64,000 nucleotides of DNA from JAJFJD01 sp965228425 (GCA_965228425.1 OZ245815.1:1426001-1490000); one strand, 5' to 3'. Numbered from the stretch's first letter, positions 53,733 through 62,982 are shown. Program-made: numbers and translations. Notes: generated by a model not told the origin, from the sequence alone.

Positions 53733-54938
53733 GTGGTGAGCACTCACGACGTCGCAACGCCCTTGCGATTTCGGGAACAAGGGCCCGTGTTTCTTTTGGC
53801 GCTTGGCCATGCGGCGACGCATTGGACCGCGGCGACCGTTTATATCCTTCTGCCGTTGATCAAGGACGCGCTCGATCTGAGTTACGCCCAAGCCGGCGTA
53901 TTCCTATCCGTATTTCACCTCAGTTCTTTTTTCGCGAATTTCGCCAGCGGTATTGCGGTCGACATGAGCGGCCGCCGCGTGCTGGTGCAGATTGTCGCCC
54001 TGGTCATGGGTGGTGTAGCGACATTCGTCTTCGGTTTGACCAGCCTGTATGTCGTGCTGGTTCTGATGGTCGGCTTCATGGGGGCCGCGGTTCAGGCGTG
54101 GCACCCGGGCGCGATCTCTTATCTTGCGGAACACTACGCGACGCGTCGCGGCTATGTGTTGTCGATCCATGCGATGGGTGCGAATGCCGGCGACGCCGTC
54201 GCACCGATGGTGGCCGGATTGCTGCTGACGTGGTTGACCTGGAACACCACGGCAATGATCAGCGCCGTTCCGGCGCTGGTAACAGCCGTTATCCTTGTCG
54301 TCATCTTGCTGCCGAAGGACCGGCCGGCTGCCCGTGACGGCGAGCCGATGAGCGTTAAGCGCTATTTTGCAGGATATTGGGGCCTGTTGAAGGACCGCGC
54401 GGTCGTGGTCCTGACGATGACGGCGGGTTTCCGCACCATGGCGCAGGTCGGTCTGTTCGCGTTTCTGCCGCTTTACATCTCCGACGTGATGAAGGCGAGC
54501 ACGGTCTTTATGGGCGCGGCCCTCATGACGATGCAGATCGGCGGTTTCATCGCAGCACCCTTGGCGGGGGTCTGGTCGGATCGCGTCGGCCGCCGGCCGA
54601 TCGTGTTCGGGGCGCTTGGCATCACGACCATCATCCTGGTCGGGCTGACCTTCATTCAGGACCCGACGGTTTACGTCGCCGCGATCTCGTTGCTCGGTTT
54701 CTTCCTGTTCGCCATCCGACCCGTCGTGCAAAGTTGGATGATGGACATGGTGCCCGGCGAATTCGCCGGGTCGGCCACGAGCCTGATGTTTGGGGTCCAG
54801 TCGATCCTCGGTGCGCTGACGCCGATCATCGGCGGGATCGTCGCCGATCAATACGGATTGATCGTCGTTTTCTATATGCTGGCCGGAATCATGTTCTTCG
54901 CCAACATCCTGGTGTTGTTCGTACCCCGCGAGAAATAA
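53733..54938 (+). CDS. MFS transporter, paralogue 2
   Basis: A 401-residue transporter closely related to its upstream neighbour: shared elements are 'GHAATHWTAATVYILLPLIK', 'DMSGRRVLVQ', 'AWHPGAISYL', 'RPVVQSWMMDMVP', 'AGSATSLMFGVQSI' and 'DQYGLIVVFY'. The start is GTG at 53733 or 53736. The pair looks like a tandem duplication that has diverged, suggesting related but different substrates or a two-subunit arrangement. It converges on serB with only ten bases between. Confidence 0.88.
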   Translation: MVSTHDVATPLRFREQGPVFLLALGHAATHWTAATVYILLPLIKDALDLSYAQAGVFLSVFHLSSFFANFASGIAVDMSGRRVLVQIVALVMGGVATFVFGLTSLYVVLVLMVGFMGAAVQAWHPGAISYLAEHYATRRGYVLSIHAMGANAGDAVAPMVAGLLLTWLTWNTTAMISAVPALVTAVILVVILLPKDRPAARDGEPMSVKRYFAGYWGLLKDRAVVVLTMTAGFRTMAQVGLFAFLPLYISDVMKASTVFMGAALMTMQIGGFIAAPLAGVWSDRVGRRPIVFGALGITTIILVGLTFIQDPTVYVAAISLLGFFLFAIRPVVQSWMMDMVPGEFAGSATSLMFGVQSILGALTPIIGGIVADQYGLIVVFYMLAGIMFFANILVLFVPREK

Positions 54939-54948
54939 TAGAGCAGCG

Positions 54949-55839
54949 TCAGCCGACGAATTCCTCGTCGCGATATCCTTGAAGATACAGCAGTGCCGTC
55001 AGGTCGCTATGGTCGATCCGCGCGGCGGCGCTGCGCGCGACAATCGGTTTGGCGTGATACGCCACGCCGACGCCCGCTTCGGCCAGCATGTCCAGATCGT
55101 TCGCGCCGTCGCCGACCGCGATCGTCGCTTCCACCGGAATCTTGCGCTCGGCGCAGAGGGCCAGCAGGCGTTCGCGTTTTGCATCAGCCCCCAGGATCGG
55201 ATCGATGACCGTACCGGTCAGTTTGCCGTCCGCTATTTCAAGCTCGTTTGCCTGATCGAAATCAAAGCCGACCGTCTCGCGGACGAAGGCGGTGTAACAA
55301 GTGAACCCGCCGGAGACGAGGGCGCAATAGGCCCCGTTCGCGCGCATGGTCGCGACCAGCGTCTTTGCGCCCGGCGTAAAGCGAATCTTGGATTTCGACT
55401 TCTCCAGTACGTCCGCACTCAGGGCCGCCAACAGGCCCACGCGTTCCCGCATCGCTTCGTAAAAGTCGAGTTCGCCATTCATGGCGCGTGCGGTTATTTC
55501 GGAGATGTGTTCGCGCAGGCCGACCTCGTCCGCCAATTCGTCGAGCATCTCGTTTTCGATGATGGTCGACTCCATATCGGCGATCAGCATGCGCTTGCGG
55601 CGGCCGGCATCGGGCTGGGCCGCCGCATCGATCGGCGCGTCCTCGATCGATTCATAGGCGAGGTCCAAGGCGTCGCGGCGGTCGAGCGTACCGAACCGGA
55701 GGTCCACCGCCTTTCCATAGGATAGCCAGTCCGGCGCGGCGACATCGCCGCCGGCGCCCAACAGGGTGGCCTGTACATGGGATACGGCGGATTCGTCGAG
55801 CCGGCCGCTTCCTGCGATCAAGGTGAGAACGTTGTCCAT
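54949..55839 (-). CDS. serB: Phosphoserine phosphatase SerB
   Basis: The last step of serine synthesis, a HAD-family phosphatase. The product has 296 residues from the ATG at 55839; the longer upstream frame runs through miaA and is unlikely. It has an N-terminal regulatory ACT-like region and the HAD motifs 'LIADMESTIIENEM' (motif I), 'ALVSGGFTCY' (motif II) and 'AVGDGANDLDMLAEAGVG' (motif III). Motif I reads D-M-E rather than the usual D-x-D; Glu may replace the second Asp functionally. Only 28 bases separate this start from the divergent miaA start, so their promoters must overlap. Confidence 0.94.
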   Translation of the reverse strand: MDNVLTLIAGSGRLDESAVSHVQATLLGAGGDVAAPDWLSYGKAVDLRFGTLDRRDALDLAYESIEDAPIDAAAQPDAGRRKRMLIADMESTIIENEMLDELADEVGLREHISEITARAMNGELDFYEAMRERVGLLAALSADVLEKSKSKIRFTPGAKTLVATMRANGAYCALVSGGFTCYTAFVRETVGFDFDQANELEIADGKLTGTVIDPILGADAKRERLLALCAERKIPVEATIAVGDGANDLDMLAEAGVGVAYHAKPIVARSAAARIDHSDLTALLYLQGYRDEEFVG

Positions 55840-55867
55840 TGCACCGCATTCTGTATCCTGCGGCAGC

Positions 55868-56824
55868 ATGAGTGACAACGCGCAATTTCCTGTCGTTATC
55901 GTTGCCGGGCCGACCGGCAGCGGCAAGTCCGCCTTGGCGCTGGCGCTCGCCGAAAAGTTCGGCGGCACCGTCATCAACGCGGACAGCATGCAGGTCTATC
56001 GGGACCTCCGCATCCTGACCGCCCGGCCGAGCGACGCGGATGAAGCGCGCGTGCCCCATCGGCTCTACGGCGTGCTCGATGCCGCGGAACATTGCTCCGC
56101 GGCTCGGTGGTGCGGCATGGCGGTTGCCGCGGTCGAGGAAGCGCGCGCCGCGAGACGGTTGCCGGTCCTGTGCGGCGGCACCGGACTGTATCTCAAGGCG
56201 TTGACCGAAGGCCTATCGCCGATGCCGGACATCCCCGACGCGATCCGGACCGATCTGCGACGGCGGTATGTTGGTGCCGATGGAGCGGACCTGCATCGGG
56301 CGCTTGCAGCGACGGATCCGCGGAGCGCCGCCGCGATCGCGCCGACCGACCGGCAACGGATGCTGCGTGCGCTCGAAGTGTGGGAAGCGACCGGCCGGTC
56401 GATTCAGGATTGGCAAGCCTTGCCGCCCAAACAAGTGATGCCGGATGCCGTTTTTCATACCATTCTGTTCCTTCCGCCACGCCAGCCACTTTATGAGTCC
56501 TGCGACGACCGTCTGCGCGCGATGATCGCGGCCGGGGCGCTCAAAGAGGTGCGAGCCCTGAAGGGGCGGGATCTCGATCCCGATTTGCCGGCGATGAAAG
56601 CACTCGGGCTTGATCCGTTGATGGGGCATCTCGATGGAGAGATGGATTTGGAAACGGCGCTTGCCGCAGCGCAACAAGCGACCCGGCGCTACGTGAAACG
56701 CCAATTTACCTGGTTCGGGCGTCAGATCATTGCGGATATGACGATTGATGAGAAATATTCGGAAACGATTTTGGATAAAATCTTTTCATTTATTCTCAAA
56801 AAAGGGTTGACCTGCCAAACCTGA
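55868..56824 (+). CDS. miaA: MiaA, tRNA dimethylallyltransferase
   Basis: Adds a dimethylallyl group to A37 of tRNAs reading UNN codons. The product has 318 residues from the ATG at 55868: P-loop 'VAGPTGSGKSALALALAE', 'VINADSMQVYRDLRILTARP', 'LCGGTGLYLKAL' and 'TRRYVKRQFTWF'. The start fits the P-loop position, and frames upstream of it overlap the serB 5' end. It is followed by a rho-independent terminator (56848-56867), so it is probably transcribed alone. Confidence 0.96.
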   Translation: MSDNAQFPVVIVAGPTGSGKSALALALAEKFGGTVINADSMQVYRDLRILTARPSDADEARVPHRLYGVLDAAEHCSAARWCGMAVAAVEEARAARRLPVLCGGTGLYLKALTEGLSPMPDIPDAIRTDLRRRYVGADGADLHRALAATDPRSAAAIAPTDRQRMLRALEVWEATGRSIQDWQALPPKQVMPDAVFHTILFLPPRQPLYESCDDRLRAMIAAGALKEVRALKGRDLDPDLPAMKALGLDPLMGHLDGEMDLETALAAAQQATRRYVKRQFTWFGRQIIADMTIDEKYSETILDKIFSFILKKGLTCQT

Positions 56825-56847
56825 ATGCCTAATGTCCGGCGTTTATT

Positions 56848-56867
56848 GGGCCGAAATGGCCCTTTTT
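56848..56867 (+). terminator. Rho-independent terminator after miaA
   Basis: GGGCC-GAAAT-GGCCC followed by TTTTT, 23 bases after the miaA stop. A short but clean stem with a T-tract in the right direction. It separates miaA from the ilv operon. Confidence 0.7.
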
Positions 56868-57026
56868 CTGTGTGCAGCGCGGAATGCCAGGTGGGAATGG
56901 CTTTCGCGGTGCGGGAAAAAGCGATAATCAATTAGACGATAAGCGGAAAAACGACCAATAGGTGTGTCGTTACACGAAAATGCCGACGGCCCTCGAAGGC
57001 CGCGGTGCAATCACGGAGTGGGTATC

Positions 57027-58799
57027 ATGTCGGCGGCTGGCGAGCGGACCGGAGCACAGGTGATTATCAAGGCGCTGATCGATCAGGGCGTCGAGGTTGT
57101 ATTTGGCTATCCCGGCGGTGCTGTGCTGCCGATCTACGACGAAATATTCAAGCAGAACCATATCCGCCATATCCTCGTCCGGCACGAACAAGGTGCTGTT
57201 CATGCGGCGGAAGGGTATGCCCGTTCGACCGGCAAGGTCGGCGTCGTGCTGGTTACGTCGGGGCCTGGGGCGACCAATGCGGTGACCGGACTGACCGACG
57301 CCTTGATGGATTCGATCCCGATCGTATGCCTGACTGGCCAAGTGCCGACCCATTTGATCGGGAATGACGCTTTTCAGGAATGCGACACGACGGGAATCAC
57401 GCGGCCCTGTACCAAGCATAATTACTTGGTGAAGGATTCGGATTCGCTGGCGACGATGATGCACGAGGCATTTTACGTCGCGCGCAACGGGCGGCCGGGT
57501 CCGGTGGTAATCGATCTGCCGAAGGACATTCAATTCGCCCCGGCACCCTATGTGGGGCCGGACGCGGTGAAGCCGCGCAGCTATCGGCCGCAGACCAAGG
57601 GTGAAGCCGCGCGTATCGAAGAAGCGGTCGATATGATTGCCCGCGCGGAACGGCCGATTTTCTATGGCGGCGGAGGAATCATCAATTCGGGGCCGAAGGC
57701 CTGTAAACGGTTCACCGATTTCGTCCAAAAGACCGGCTATCCCTGCACCCTGACCCTCATGGGGTTGGGCGCTTATCCAGCGTCCGACCAACAGTTCCTG
57801 GGTATGCTCGGCATGCACGGAACGTACGAAGCCAACATGGCGATGCATGGTTGCGACGTGATGGTCGCCGTCGGATCCCGGTTCGACGACCGTATTACCG
57901 GCCGGTTGGATGCCTTCGCGCCGGACGCCAAGATCATCCACATCGATATCGATCCGTCGTCGATCAACAAGAACGTCCAGGTGGACCTGCCGATCGTCGG
58001 GGATGTCGGAACGGTCCTGGGGCAGATGCAGAAGGTGTGGTCCGCCAAGGTGAAACGCCGCCGCAACGGCAAGGCGATCGATGCCTGGTGGAAACAGATT
58101 GATAAGTGGCGCGGCCGCGATTGCCTCGCCTACGGCACCGACGACAAGATTATTAAGCCGCAGTACGCGATTGAGCGGTTGTACGAATTGACCAAGGACC
58201 AGGACGTGTTCATCACGACCGAAGTCGGCCAGCATCAAATGTGGGCGGCGCAGTTCTACAAGTTCGAGAAGCCGAACCGTTGGATGACGTCGGGTGGCCT
58301 CGGCACGATGGGCTACGGTTTGCCGGCCGCGATCGGCGCGCAGCTCGGCCATCCGAATAAGCTCGTCGTCGATATCGCCGGCGAGGCGTCGATCCTGATG
58401 AACATCCAGGAAATGTCGACCGCCGTGCAGCATCGGCTGCCGGTGAAAGTCTTCATCCTGAACAATCAGTATATGGGCATGGTGCGGCAGTGGCAGGAAC
58501 TGCTGCATGGCGGCCGTTATTCGGAGAGTTATTCGGAAGCCCTGCCGGATTTCGTAAAGCTCGCGGAAAGCTTCGGTGCGGTCGGGTTGCGGGCGACGAA
58601 GCCGTCGGAGGTCGACGATTTGATCAAGGAAATGATCAGCGTCGACAAGACGGTGATCGCCGATCTGGCGGTTGATCCGGCGGAAAACTGCTTCCCGATG
58701 ATTCCGTCCGGCTCGGCCCATAACGAGATGATCCTCGGCGAGGGTAAGAGCCGCAAGTCCGAACAGACCGTTTCCGAAGACGGCATGGTCCTGGTCTGA
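57027..58799 (+). CDS. ilvB: Acetolactate synthase large subunit
   Basis: The catalytic ThDP- and FAD-dependent subunit of the first common step of Val, Leu and Ile synthesis. The product has 590 residues from the ATG at 57027 (MSAAGERTGAQVIIKALIDQ). Motifs are 'GYPGGAVLPIYDE', the catalytic Glu in 'LVRHEQGAVHAAEGYARSTG' (cited as RHEQGA), 'TGQVPTHLIGNDAFQE', and the ThDP end 'VDIAGEASILMNIQEM', in which the usual GDG/GDA Asp is Glu. An upstream frame adds residues without conservation. It is followed by ilvH after ten bases, typical of coupled subunits. Confidence 0.95.
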   Translation: MSAAGERTGAQVIIKALIDQGVEVVFGYPGGAVLPIYDEIFKQNHIRHILVRHEQGAVHAAEGYARSTGKVGVVLVTSGPGATNAVTGLTDALMDSIPIVCLTGQVPTHLIGNDAFQECDTTGITRPCTKHNYLVKDSDSLATMMHEAFYVARNGRPGPVVIDLPKDIQFAPAPYVGPDAVKPRSYRPQTKGEAARIEEAVDMIARAERPIFYGGGGIINSGPKACKRFTDFVQKTGYPCTLTLMGLGAYPASDQQFLGMLGMHGTYEANMAMHGCDVMVAVGSRFDDRITGRLDAFAPDAKIIHIDIDPSSINKNVQVDLPIVGDVGTVLGQMQKVWSAKVKRRRNGKAIDAWWKQIDKWRGRDCLAYGTDDKIIKPQYAIERLYELTKDQDVFITTEVGQHQMWAAQFYKFEKPNRWMTSGGLGTMGYGLPAAIGAQLGHPNKLVVDIAGEASILMNIQEMSTAVQHRLPVKVFILNNQYMGMVRQWQELLHGGRYSESYSEALPDFVKLAESFGAVGLRATKPSEVDDLIKEMISVDKTVIADLAVDPAENCFPMIPSGSAHNEMILGEGKSRKSEQTVSEDGMVLV

Positions 58800-58809
58800 G
58801 GAACGGCTG

Positions 58810-59376
58810 ATGGCACGCAAACGCAAGGATGCCCAACCGGGCTCGGCCTATATCATTCAGAAACCGGATTCGACGGAGGAGCGGCATACGCTGGCGGTGA
58901 TCGTGTCCAACGAGCCCGGTGTGCTGGCGCGGGTCATCGGGCTGTTTTCCGGCCGCGGGTACAATATCGAAAGCCTGACCGTGGCGCCGGTGAACGAGGA
59001 CGAGACGCTGTCGCGGATCACCATCGTGACCTCCGGGACGCCGATGATCATCGAGCAGATCAAGAATCAATTGAACCGGCTGGTGCCGGTCAACGACGTA
59101 CACGACCTGACGGAAGAAGGGGAATTCGTGGAGCGCGAGCTTGCCATGGTGAAGGTGGTGGCGAAAGCGCGGTCGCACGATCGGCGGGAATCGCTGCGGA
59201 TGGCCGAAGTGTTCGGCGCGACCGTTGTCGATACCACGACCGAGTCCTTCTCCTTCGCGATGACGGGTTCGCCGAGCAAGGTGAAAGCGTTCATCGACCT
59301 AATGCGTGCCTTGGGCAAGACCGAAGTCGTTCGAAGCGGCGTGGTTGCGGTTGCCCGGGGCGCGAAGGCGCTATAG
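58810..59376 (+). CDS. ilvH: Acetolactate synthase small (regulatory) subunit
   Basis: A 188-residue regulatory subunit that activates IlvB and gives valine feedback. An N-terminal ACT domain occupies about residues 25-100 ('TLAVIVSNEPGVLARVIGLF', 'RGYNIESLTVAPVNE'), followed by the ALS_ss C-terminal domain ('ELAMVKVVAKARSHDRRE', 'VFGATVVDTTTESF'). The length is slightly above the usual 160-170 because of an N-terminal basic extension (MARKRKDAQPG). It lies in the ilvB-ilvH-ilvC operon. Confidence 0.95.
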   Translation: MARKRKDAQPGSAYIIQKPDSTEERHTLAVIVSNEPGVLARVIGLFSGRGYNIESLTVAPVNEDETLSRITIVTSGTPMIIEQIKNQLNRLVPVNDVHDLTEEGEFVERELAMVKVVAKARSHDRRESLRMAEVFGATVVDTTTESFSFAMTGSPSKVKAFIDLMRALGKTEVVRSGVVAVARGAKAL

Positions 59377-59434
59377 CACTGCGCCGACGTTTTCAGAAGT
59401 TTGGAGCAATCGAGAATAAAAAGGGAGTGCGGCC

Positions 59435-60454
59435 ATGCGGGTCTATTATGATCGTGATGCCGACGTAAATTTGGTGAAATCGAAGAAGGTGGCCGTCGTC
59501 GGCTATGGCAGTCAGGGACACGCGCATGCCATGAACCTGCGTGATTCGGGCGTGGCCGACGTGAAGATCGCGCTACGGCCGGGATCGGAGAGTGCCGCAA
59601 AGGCCGAAGGGGCCGGGTTCGAGGTCCTCGACTCCAGCGCCGCAGCGGCTTGGGCCGATGTGGTCATGGTGTTGACGCCGGACGAACACCAGCGCGACCT
59701 GTATGCCGAACACCTTGAGCCGAACATGCGGGAAGGCACGGCGTTGGCCTTCGCCCATGGTCTGAATGTCCACTTCAACCTGATCGAGGCGCGCGACGAT
59801 CTGGACGTCTTCATGATCGCGCCGAAGGGGCCGGGCCACACCGTGCGATCCGAGTATGAACGCGGCGCTGGTGTGCCGTGTCTGCTGGCCGTCGATCAGG
59901 ACGCTTCCGGCAACTGCCACGATCTCGCGCTGTCCTACGCCAGCGCCATCGGCGGCGGTCGGGCCGGCATCCTGGAGACCACATTCCGTGAGGAATGCGA
60001 AACCGATCTGTTCGGCGAGCAGACCGTGCTGTGCGGCGGCCTGTCCGCCTTGATTATGGCGGGTTACGAAACGTTGGTGGAAGCCGGGTATGCACCGGAA
60101 ATGGCGTATTTCGAATGCCTGCACGAGGTCAAGTTGATCGTCGACCTGATCTACGAAGGTGGCATCGCCAACATGCGGTATTCCGTCTCCAACACGGCCG
60201 AATACGGCGACCTGACGCGGGGACCGCGGGTCATCGACCCCAGTGTGAAGGAGCGGATGAAGGAAATCCTCGACGAAATCCAATCCGGCAAGTTCACCAA
60301 GGAATGGATGCTCGAATGCAGTTCCGGCCAGTCGAGCTTCAAGGCCCTGCGCCGTCGCGGCGCCGAGCATTCCGTGGAAGAGGTCGGCGTCCGCCTGCGC
60401 GGCATGATGCCGTGGATTTCGGAGAATGCGCTGGTCGATAAATCCAAGAATTAG
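59435..60454 (+). CDS. ilvC: Ketol-acid reductoisomerase
   Basis: The second step of branched-chain amino acid synthesis: isomerisation and NADPH reduction of acetolactate. The product has 339 residues, the short class I type. Motifs are 'VAVVGYGSQGHAHAMNLRDSG' (cited by GYGSQGHA), the cofactor loop 'ALRPGSESAAKA', 'IAPKGPGHTVRSEYERG' and the metal-site 'ETFREECETDLFGEQ'-like 'ETTFREECETDLFGEQ', plus 'ISNTAEYG'-type 'VSNTAEYGDLT'. The operon ends with a hairpin terminator at 60499. Confidence 0.96.
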   Translation: MRVYYDRDADVNLVKSKKVAVVGYGSQGHAHAMNLRDSGVADVKIALRPGSESAAKAEGAGFEVLDSSAAAAWADVVMVLTPDEHQRDLYAEHLEPNMREGTALAFAHGLNVHFNLIEARDDLDVFMIAPKGPGHTVRSEYERGAGVPCLLAVDQDASGNCHDLALSYASAIGGGRAGILETTFREECETDLFGEQTVLCGGLSALIMAGYETLVEAGYAPEMAYFECLHEVKLIVDLIYEGGIANMRYSVSNTAEYGDLTRGPRVIDPSVKERMKEILDEIQSGKFTKEWMLECSSGQSSFKALRRRGAEHSVEEVGVRLRGMMPWISENALVDKSKN

Positions 60455-60498
60455 GCCGAATCGGGCGGATTTTCCCGTTCCGAGTCGTCAATTCAGGG

Positions 60499-60534
60499 GG
60501 CGAGCATCCTTAACGGATGTTCGCCTCTTTAGTT
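60499..60534 (+). terminator. Rho-independent terminator after ilvC
   Basis: GGCGAGCATCC-TTAAC-GGATGTTCGCC, an 11-pair stem with one G-U pair, followed by TCTTTAGTT. It lies 45 bases after the ilvC stop and closes the ilv operon. Confidence 0.72.
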
Positions 60535-60991
60535 AAAAATTAACGATAATTCGTGTAAGAGAAACAAACCGATTAGCGGCGCATGAGACTAGGCGCGAAG
60601 TGGTTAGACACTTTTCATTACTCGCACTTCTGGCCTATAGTCGTTGATCAATTTTGGACTTGGCGCATGTTATTTGCGCGAGGCCATGTTTGAGGGGTGT
60701 GACGGTTTGTTCGACGTTGATCGATCTCCTATGGATCGGTCGGCAGCCGGTTGGGGCTGGCACGAATTTCTCCGAATTTCACATGACGTTTCATCCTTCG
60801 TCTAGCATGGATTGCGCACATCGGTAGGGGCCGATGGGACGAGACCGGACCGCACGTGCGACTCTGGAATCGGCCATTGAGAACGCGGCGTTGAGACCGG
60901 GATCTTGAATTGGGTCGTGTCATCAATTGGTCGGGAGTAGCAGAGCGGTGATCAGCGTCGAAAAGAGCGTAACCGGAATGGGGCTGTAGGG
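60535..60991 (+). other. Long leader or promoter region of mreB
   Basis: About 450 bases without a convincing gene. It is more AT-rich near 60535-60680, where promoter elements (for example CTATAG near 60634 or TTGGAC near 60655) may lie. The rest is probably an untranslated leader of the mre operon. No riboswitch or tRNA pattern was recognised. Confidence 0.5.
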
Positions 60992-62032
60992 ATGTTCGGT
61001 CGTCTACTTGGAATGCTTTCCGCCGATATGGCGATCGACTTGGGCACGGCGAATACGCTTGTCTATGTCAAAGGACGGGGCATCGTCCTGAACGAACCGT
61101 CGGTCGTCGCCATTGCCGAAGTCAAAGGCAAGAAGCAGGTTTTGGCCGTCGGCGACGAGGCGAAGATGATGCTGGGCCGGACGCCCGGCAATATCCTGGC
61201 CATTCGGCCGTTGCGGGACGGCGTGATCGCCGACTTCGACGTCGCCGAAGAAATGATCAAACACTTCATCCGCAAGGTTCATAACCGGCGCAGCTTTGCG
61301 TCGCCGCAGGTCATCGTCTGCGTCCCGTCGGGATCGACGGCGGTCGAGCGCCGGGCCATTCAGGAATCGGCCGAAGCGGCTGGCGCGCGCCGGGTCTTCC
61401 TGATCGAGGAGCCCATGGCGGCCGCGATCGGTGCGGGATTGCCGGTGACGGAACCGACCGGTTCGATGGTCGTCGATATCGGTGGCGGCACGACCGAGGT
61501 TGCCGTGCTGTCTCTCGGCGGCATCGTCTATTCGCGCTCGGTGCGGGTCGGCGGCGACAAGATGGACGAGGCGATCATCGCCTATATTCGCCGCAACCAT
61601 AACCTGCTCGTCGGTGAAAGCAGCGCCGAACGGATCAAGAAGGAAATCGGATCCGCTTGCGCGCCGGATGACGGCGAGGGCCGCGTCATCGAAATAAAGG
61701 GCCGCGACCTGATGAACGGCGTGCCCAAGGAATTGGTCATCACCGAACGGCAGATTTCCGAAAGCCTGGCCGAACCGGTCGGCGCCATCGTCGAGGCGGT
61801 CAAGGTCGCCTTGGAACACACCGCGCCGGAACTGGCGGCGGATATCGTCGACAAGGGCATTGTCTTGACCGGCGGCGGTGCGCTGCTCGGCAACCTAGAT
61901 TACGTTCTGCGTCATTCGACCGGGCTGCCCGTGTCGATCGCGGACGACCCCCTTTCCTGCGTTGCGCTGGGGACCGGGCGTTGTCTCGAGGAAATGAAGA
62001 CGCTCAAGAACGTGCTCATCAGCATGTATTAA
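60992..62032 (+). CDS. mreB: MreB, actin-like rod-shape protein
   Basis: A 346-residue bacterial actin that directs elongation-phase wall synthesis. Motifs of the actin fold are 'MAIDLGTANTLVYVKGRGIV' (phosphate 1), 'VDIGGGTTEVAVLSLGG' (phosphate 2) and 'GIVLTGGGALLGNL' (adenosine). Length and motifs are standard, and the start has 'MFGRLLGMLSADMAIDLG', the usual MreB form. It is the first gene of mreB-mreC-mreD-mrdA. Its presence indicates a rod-shaped or elongated cell. Confidence 0.97.
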   Translation: MFGRLLGMLSADMAIDLGTANTLVYVKGRGIVLNEPSVVAIAEVKGKKQVLAVGDEAKMMLGRTPGNILAIRPLRDGVIADFDVAEEMIKHFIRKVHNRRSFASPQVIVCVPSGSTAVERRAIQESAEAAGARRVFLIEEPMAAAIGAGLPVTEPTGSMVVDIGGGTTEVAVLSLGGIVYSRSVRVGGDKMDEAIIAYIRRNHNLLVGESSAERIKKEIGSACAPDDGEGRVIEIKGRDLMNGVPKELVITERQISESLAEPVGAIVEAVKVALEHTAPELAADIVDKGIVLTGGGALLGNLDYVLRHSTGLPVSIADDPLSCVALGTGRCLEEMKTLKNVLISMY

Positions 62033-62085
62033 GAGGGACGGTCCCGCATCTTTAACCGTTGCAGGACCGTCGGGTCGGAATCGGA

Positions 62086-62982
62086 GTGAGGCAACGCCCT
62101 GAACATATCCTAAGGATCACGGCGCCGCTCCGGGGTTTGGCGCATCGCTTCGCCTATGTCTTTCTGTTGGCGGCGGCGCTCGGGATCTTGTTGTTGGGGC
62201 GCGCCGATCCGCTTGTCTTTGAACGCGCGCGCATGACCGTGACCGATGTCACCGCGCCGGTCTTGGATGCCCTGTCCCGACCAGCCATCACCGTTTCCCA
62301 CGTCATCGGCGAAATGCGCGAGCTTGCGGTCCTTCGCGACGAGAACCAAATTCTCCGCGCTCAGAACGAGCGTCTGCTGCAGTGGCAGACGGCGGCGCGG
62401 ACGCTGATGTCGGAGAACAAGCAACTGCGCGATTTGTTGGGGTTCGTTCCCGATACGGAAGCGAACTCTGTTACGGCGCGGGTCATCGGCGATTCGGGCG
62501 GCGCCTTCGTTCGCAGCCTGCTGGTCAATGCCGGAAAGCGCGACGGCGTGAAGAAGGGTCAGGCCGCCATGGTGGGCCATGGCTTACTGGGCCGGGTTGC
62601 GGAAGTCGGCAATCGGTCTGCGCGCGTTCTGTTGATCAACGACTTGAACAGCCGAATTCCGGTCGTCATCGAATCATCGCGGGAACGCGCGGTGCTTGCG
62701 GGCGATAACTCTCCGACGCCGCGGCTGCTGTATCTGCCGATCACGACGTCGGTCAAGCCTGGTGACCGGGTTGTGACGTCGGGCTATGGCGGCGTGTTTC
62801 CGCCGGGCCTGCCGGTCGGGTTGGTCAATTCGGTGGGCGAGGAAGGCGTGCGGATCGCGCCCTATGTCAACGTTGCGCAACTCGAATATGTGCGGCTCAT
62901 GGATTTCGGTCTCGACGGCATTCTGAACGAGGCGAATCAAGACGCAACAAATGCGCAAGGCCGCGCGGGGCGGTCCCGATGA
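62086..62982 (+). CDS. mreC: MreC, rod-complex scaffold protein
   Basis: A 298-residue inner-membrane protein whose periplasmic domain links MreB to PBP2. The GTG at 62086 gives 'RQRPEHILRITAPLRGLAHRF' (given by position) before one membrane helix near residues 20-40; the TTG at 62059 is an alternative. A coiled coil ('LAVLRDENQILRAQNERLLQ') is followed by the MreC beta domains with 'VIGDSGGAFVRSLLVNAG', 'GVKKGQAAMVGHGLLGRV' and 'VTSGYGGVFPPGLPVG'. The gene overlaps mreD by four bases. Confidence 0.93.
   Translation: MRQRPEHILRITAPLRGLAHRFAYVFLLAAALGILLLGRADPLVFERARMTVTDVTAPVLDALSRPAITVSHVIGEMRELAVLRDENQILRAQNERLLQWQTAARTLMSENKQLRDLLGFVPDTEANSVTARVIGDSGGAFVRSLLVNAGKRDGVKKGQAAMVGHGLLGRVAEVGNRSARVLLINDLNSRIPVVIESSRERAVLAGDNSPTPRLLYLPITTSVKPGDRVVTSGYGGVFPPGLPVGLVNSVGEEGVRIAPYVNVAQLEYVRLMDFGLDGILNEANQDATNAQGRAGRSR

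Noticed and set aside
56897..56935. A possible 12-codon leader peptide (MAFAVREKAIIN) upstream of ilvB as an attenuator
   Set aside because: Only one Val and two Ile codons, no clear alternative terminator or anti-terminator with a T-tract follows, and the nearby hairpin at 56848 is better explained as the miaA terminator.
56970..58826. A 618-codon minus-strand frame opposite ilvB
   Set aside because: It mirrors ilvB exactly and contains no domain; ilvB has full motifs and operon context.
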